DNA of 64,000 bases from Flavobacteriales bacterium. Lineage in GTDB: Bacteria; Bacteroidota; Bacteroidia; Flavobacteriales_F; PHOS-HE28. Both the position numbers and the translations under genes were made by a program. This document shows, one piece after another, positions 61,921 to 64,000 of the stretch. The stretch is taken from NCBI GenBank assembly GCA_016788635.1, contig JAEUSU010000026.1, positions 122,227-186,226 of the forward strand, in the 5' to 3' direction. Numbering within the stretch: position 1 is the first letter of the stretch; every line of letters starts with the position of its first letter. The notes below the pieces were generated by a model. The model worked only from the letters and a program-made list of their open reading frames with translations, was not told the DNA's origin and ran no database searches.

Positions 61921-62307
61921 ATGGAACCGCTGCACATTCCGGCAAGTCACAATACCCCGGCAATAAGCTACAAGCCTGAGCATGCCTGGTTCCGTGTGGT
62001 CGGCAATTCCATACCAGAGAACGCAAGCACGTTCTACGCACCTGTCGTCGCCTGGCTTAAGACCTATGTGAACGAGCTGCCGGATGGATGTTCCTTCGAG
62101 TTCAGCCTTCCCTATTTCAACTCCAGTACACTAAAGGCCCTCTACACGGTTTTGATGGAGATCAAACTGGCCATGGCGAAGGGCAAACGCTTTTCCGTGA
62201 CCTGGTATGTGGAGGAGGACGACGATTTCATGCAGGAGGCCGGCGAGACCTACCAGGAGATGCTTGGGATGAAGATCTCGATCATCCCAGGTCACATCGA
62301 GATCTGA
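61921..62307 (+). CDS. SiaC-family regulatory protein (DUF1987)
   Basis: The 128-residue product matches the DUF1987/SiaC family: 'VVGNSIPENASTFYAPVVAWLKTYV' near the N-terminus (written here in family order, residues about 27-50) and 'FSLPYFNSST' (61-70). The Ser/Thr cluster at 68-70 is at or near the expected phosphorylation site; Thr70 is a plausible equivalent of the P. aeruginosa SiaC Thr68, but alignment is needed. In that species unphosphorylated SiaC activates the diguanylate cyclase SiaD; no cyclase gene lies nearby here, so the output partner is unknown. It is the last gene of the probable receptor-SiaA-SiaB-SiaC operon. Confidence 0.85.
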   Translation: MEPLHIPASHNTPAISYKPEHAWFRVVGNSIPENASTFYAPVVAWLKTYVNELPDGCSFEFSLPYFNSSTLKALYTVLMEIKLAMAKGKRFSVTWYVEEDDDFMQEAGETYQEMLGMKISIIPGHIEI

Positions 62308-62614
62308 CCCCCTTCACCGGCGGCCGGATCGCCCCGTTGACCATCAGGACCAGCTATCAAGGCCAGCCCATGTGCTGCCGGGGGGCTGTTCATCACATTC
62401 CCCCATTCCGGATCGACCAACCCCCTTTGCTGGGCTTTCGACGAATACGCAACATCCATCGACGAGCCGCGTATCACCGGCCCGAATGAACCACCCCGAA
62501 GGGCGGAGAATGGCTTTAGTCCCAGGCACCAAGCTGCCTGATCTGGCGAAGCATGGACCGTTCCTATCACTACGGGGATGGGGCATTCAGATTAGCGCAT
62601 GGCATGGATCGGGT
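62308..62614. other. Intergenic region, no gene seen
   Basis: The 307 bases between the SiaC-like gene and the right-edge HYR gene contain no convincing gene and no clear terminator stem. An overlapping frame that runs through this stretch in another register has no family features. Confidence 0.55.
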
Positions 62615-64000
62615 ATGATGAGCACGGAGAAGGATAGGACCTCAGGCGACCCGAAGGGTACCCCGGACCGACCGTTCGTGGGCCGTTCCTGCCGCGCTGC
62701 TCTGCTCGCCTGCCTGCTCATGGCGGTTGGCATTCACCCCTGCACAATGGCTTTTGCAGGTCTTTCTGTAGACCATGATGGATCGAGCATTTCCGCCCTC
62801 ATCCCTTCAAACCATCCGGAATTGGCGGCTCCTTTGGCGCAAAGCGGCCTGCGCGCCAGTTGCTACACCGACTTGTATTTGAACGGACTGGGTGATGGCT
62901 CCGATGTGCCCATCGGCATCCTGAAGACCACAGCACCAACGGTCGCTCTCCTCCCCAATCATGACCCCTTGTTCGACGCCTTTCCTGGACGCTTGATCCA
63001 GAAGGGCAACTTGGGATACACCGAAACGGCAGCCTCCAAGTACCAGCTCTGGCATATGGAGCCTTCTACTGCGCAGGTCACCGCCGAGGTGACCTTGCGG
63101 GTGTGGACCGCCATGAAGGACTTCGATGTGACCAAAGGCGGGCACATGGTCGCCTACCTGCTGGAATGCAACAGCTCCGGCGGAGGGCGCACATTGCTCG
63201 CCACCGCGTCCATCGTTCGTGCGGATTGGGATGCGGCCAATGCAGGTACCTGGATCCAGGATGAGTTCAACTTCGGGAACATCAGCCACAACCTCGCTCC
63301 TGGTGAACACCTGGGTGTGATGCTCGTCGTACATACCTCGGCCGATGACGACATGTGGGTGGCCTACGATGCAGTCCCCTACCCATCGGTGCTTGAGCTT
63401 CGACTGAACGCCCCTCCGGAGATCTCCTGCCCTTCGAACATCCTTGTGGACAACGACACGGATGAGTGCGGCGCGGTAGTGAACTATGCCACTCCTGTCG
63501 GTACGGACGACTGCCCCGCACCTGTCACCTCATTGATCTCGGGTCTTGCCAGTGGAAGCACATTTCTGCTGGGTACTACGGTGGTCACCTATGAAGTAGA
63601 GGATTCGGACGGCCAGACCGCCAGCTGTTCCTTCACCGTCACGGTCAACGATACCGAACTTCCTGTCATCAGCTGCCCCGCCAACGTGGTGGTGAGCAAC
63701 GATGCCGGTATCTGCGGCGCGGTGGTGAACTACATCACGCCGGTCGGCACCGACAACTGCCCGGGCAGTTTGACCAGCCTCACTGCAGGTCTGGCCAGCG
63801 GAAGCACCTTCCCCATTGGGCTCACCACCATGACCTATCTGGTGACCGATGCTTCGGGCAACACGGCCAGCTGCTCCTTCACGGTGACCGTGAACGATAC
63901 TGAACTGCCTGTCGTCGCTTGCCCGGCGAACGTGGTGGTGAGCAACGATGCCGGTATCTGCGGCGCGGTGGTGAACTACATCACGCCCGTCGGCACCGAC
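62615..64000 (+). CDS. Secreted HYR-domain protein (3' end cut by window)
   Basis: Reading from the ATG at 62615 (or the next codon, also ATG) the frame is open to the last base. The first 50 residues include a signal-like hydrophobic stretch ('AALLACLLMAVGIHPC', about 28-43, then 'TMAFAG'). About 220 residues of unrecognised beta-rich sequence follow, then HYR modules starting 'PEISCPSNILVDNDT', 'PVISCPANVVVSNDAG' and 'PVVACPANVVVSNDAG', spaced about 82 residues. The modules closely resemble those of the giant gene at 28805 ('SNDAGLCSAVV...YATPVGTDNC'). The C-terminus, where a T9SS sorting domain would be expected, is outside the window. A second, probably also repeat-rich, surface adhesin is inferred. 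Confidence 0.85.
   Translation, partial: MMSTEKDRTSGDPKGTPDRPFVGRSCRAALLACLLMAVGIHPCTMAFAGLSVDHDGSSISALIPSNHPELAAPLAQSGLRASCYTDLYLNGLGDGSDVPIGILKTTAPTVALLPNHDPLFDAFPGRLIQKGNLGYTETAASKYQLWHMEPSTAQVTAEVTLRVWTAMKDFDVTKGGHMVAYLLECNSSGGGRTLLATASIVRADWDAANAGTWIQDEFNFGNISHNLAPGEHLGVMLVVHTSADDDMWVAYDAVPYPSVLELRLNAPPEISCPSNILVDNDTDECGAVVNYATPVGTDDCPAPVTSLISGLASGSTFLLGTTVVTYEVEDSDGQTASCSFTVTVNDTELPVISCPANVVVSNDAGICGAVVNYITPVGTDNCPGSLTSLTAGLASGSTFPIGLTTMTYLVTDASGNTASCSFTVTVNDTELPVVACPANVVVSNDAGICGAVVNYITPVGTD

Overview
The window looks like chromosomal DNA of a GC-rich member of the Bacteroidota, most likely a Flavobacteriales-type lineage; I cannot name the species. The reasons are several very large secreted proteins with type IX secretion system (T9SS) type A C-terminal sorting domains, SprB, HYR, GEVED and thrombospondin-3 repeats, a TonB receptor with a carboxypeptidase-regulatory-like N-terminus, DUF3667 and DUF2306-like membrane proteins, and a TAnnTTTG-type promoter element. 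I see no rRNA, tRNA, CRISPR array, transposase or phage genes.

Layout. Positions 1-11477 hold two paralogous secreted giants (the first cut by the left edge), each followed by a strong terminator. Positions 12018-27374 are mostly single-copy genes: a DUF2306-like membrane protein, a secreted repeat protein, a membrane metallophosphoesterase, HMG-CoA lyase, dihydroorotate dehydrogenase, DUF3667 protein, FkbM methyltransferase, a metal-homeostasis group (TonB receptor divergent from a DtxR-family regulator and a ZIP transporter), a polysaccharide deacetylase and an M16 peptidase. Positions 27375-28804 hold no gene but carry a nested-hairpin repeat element in two full copies and one partial copy. 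Positions 28805-49582 are one gene for a protein of about 6,925 residues with 51 tandem Ig-like modules by my count. Downstream come a TPR histidine kinase and LuxR-type regulator, a YadA-head-like surface protein, RimO, and an apparent operon of a TonB-type receptor, a TPR/SpoIIE phosphatase, a SiaB-like kinase and a SiaC-like (DUF1987) protein. A second HYR protein begins at 62615 and runs off the right edge.

How the genes may work together. The right half reads as a surface-adhesion and signalling segment: large HYR or YadA-like surface proteins at both sides of two trans-envelope signalling modules (histidine kinase/LuxR regulator and SiaA/B/C-type partner switch). Both sensors share the same plan: exported TPR region, one membrane helix, cytoplasmic output domain. 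The receptor-phosphatase overlap (ATGA) suggests that an outer-membrane receptor is coupled to a Sia-type switch; that coupling is inference.

A second theme is short phased repeat arrays (7-, 8- or 9-bp period) in many of the small intergenic spacers. One lies inside pyrD and one forms the last codons of the deacetylase gene. The clearest, at 23364-23475, keeps an 8-bp register across three successive sequence families. I cannot assign these arrays to a named repeat class.
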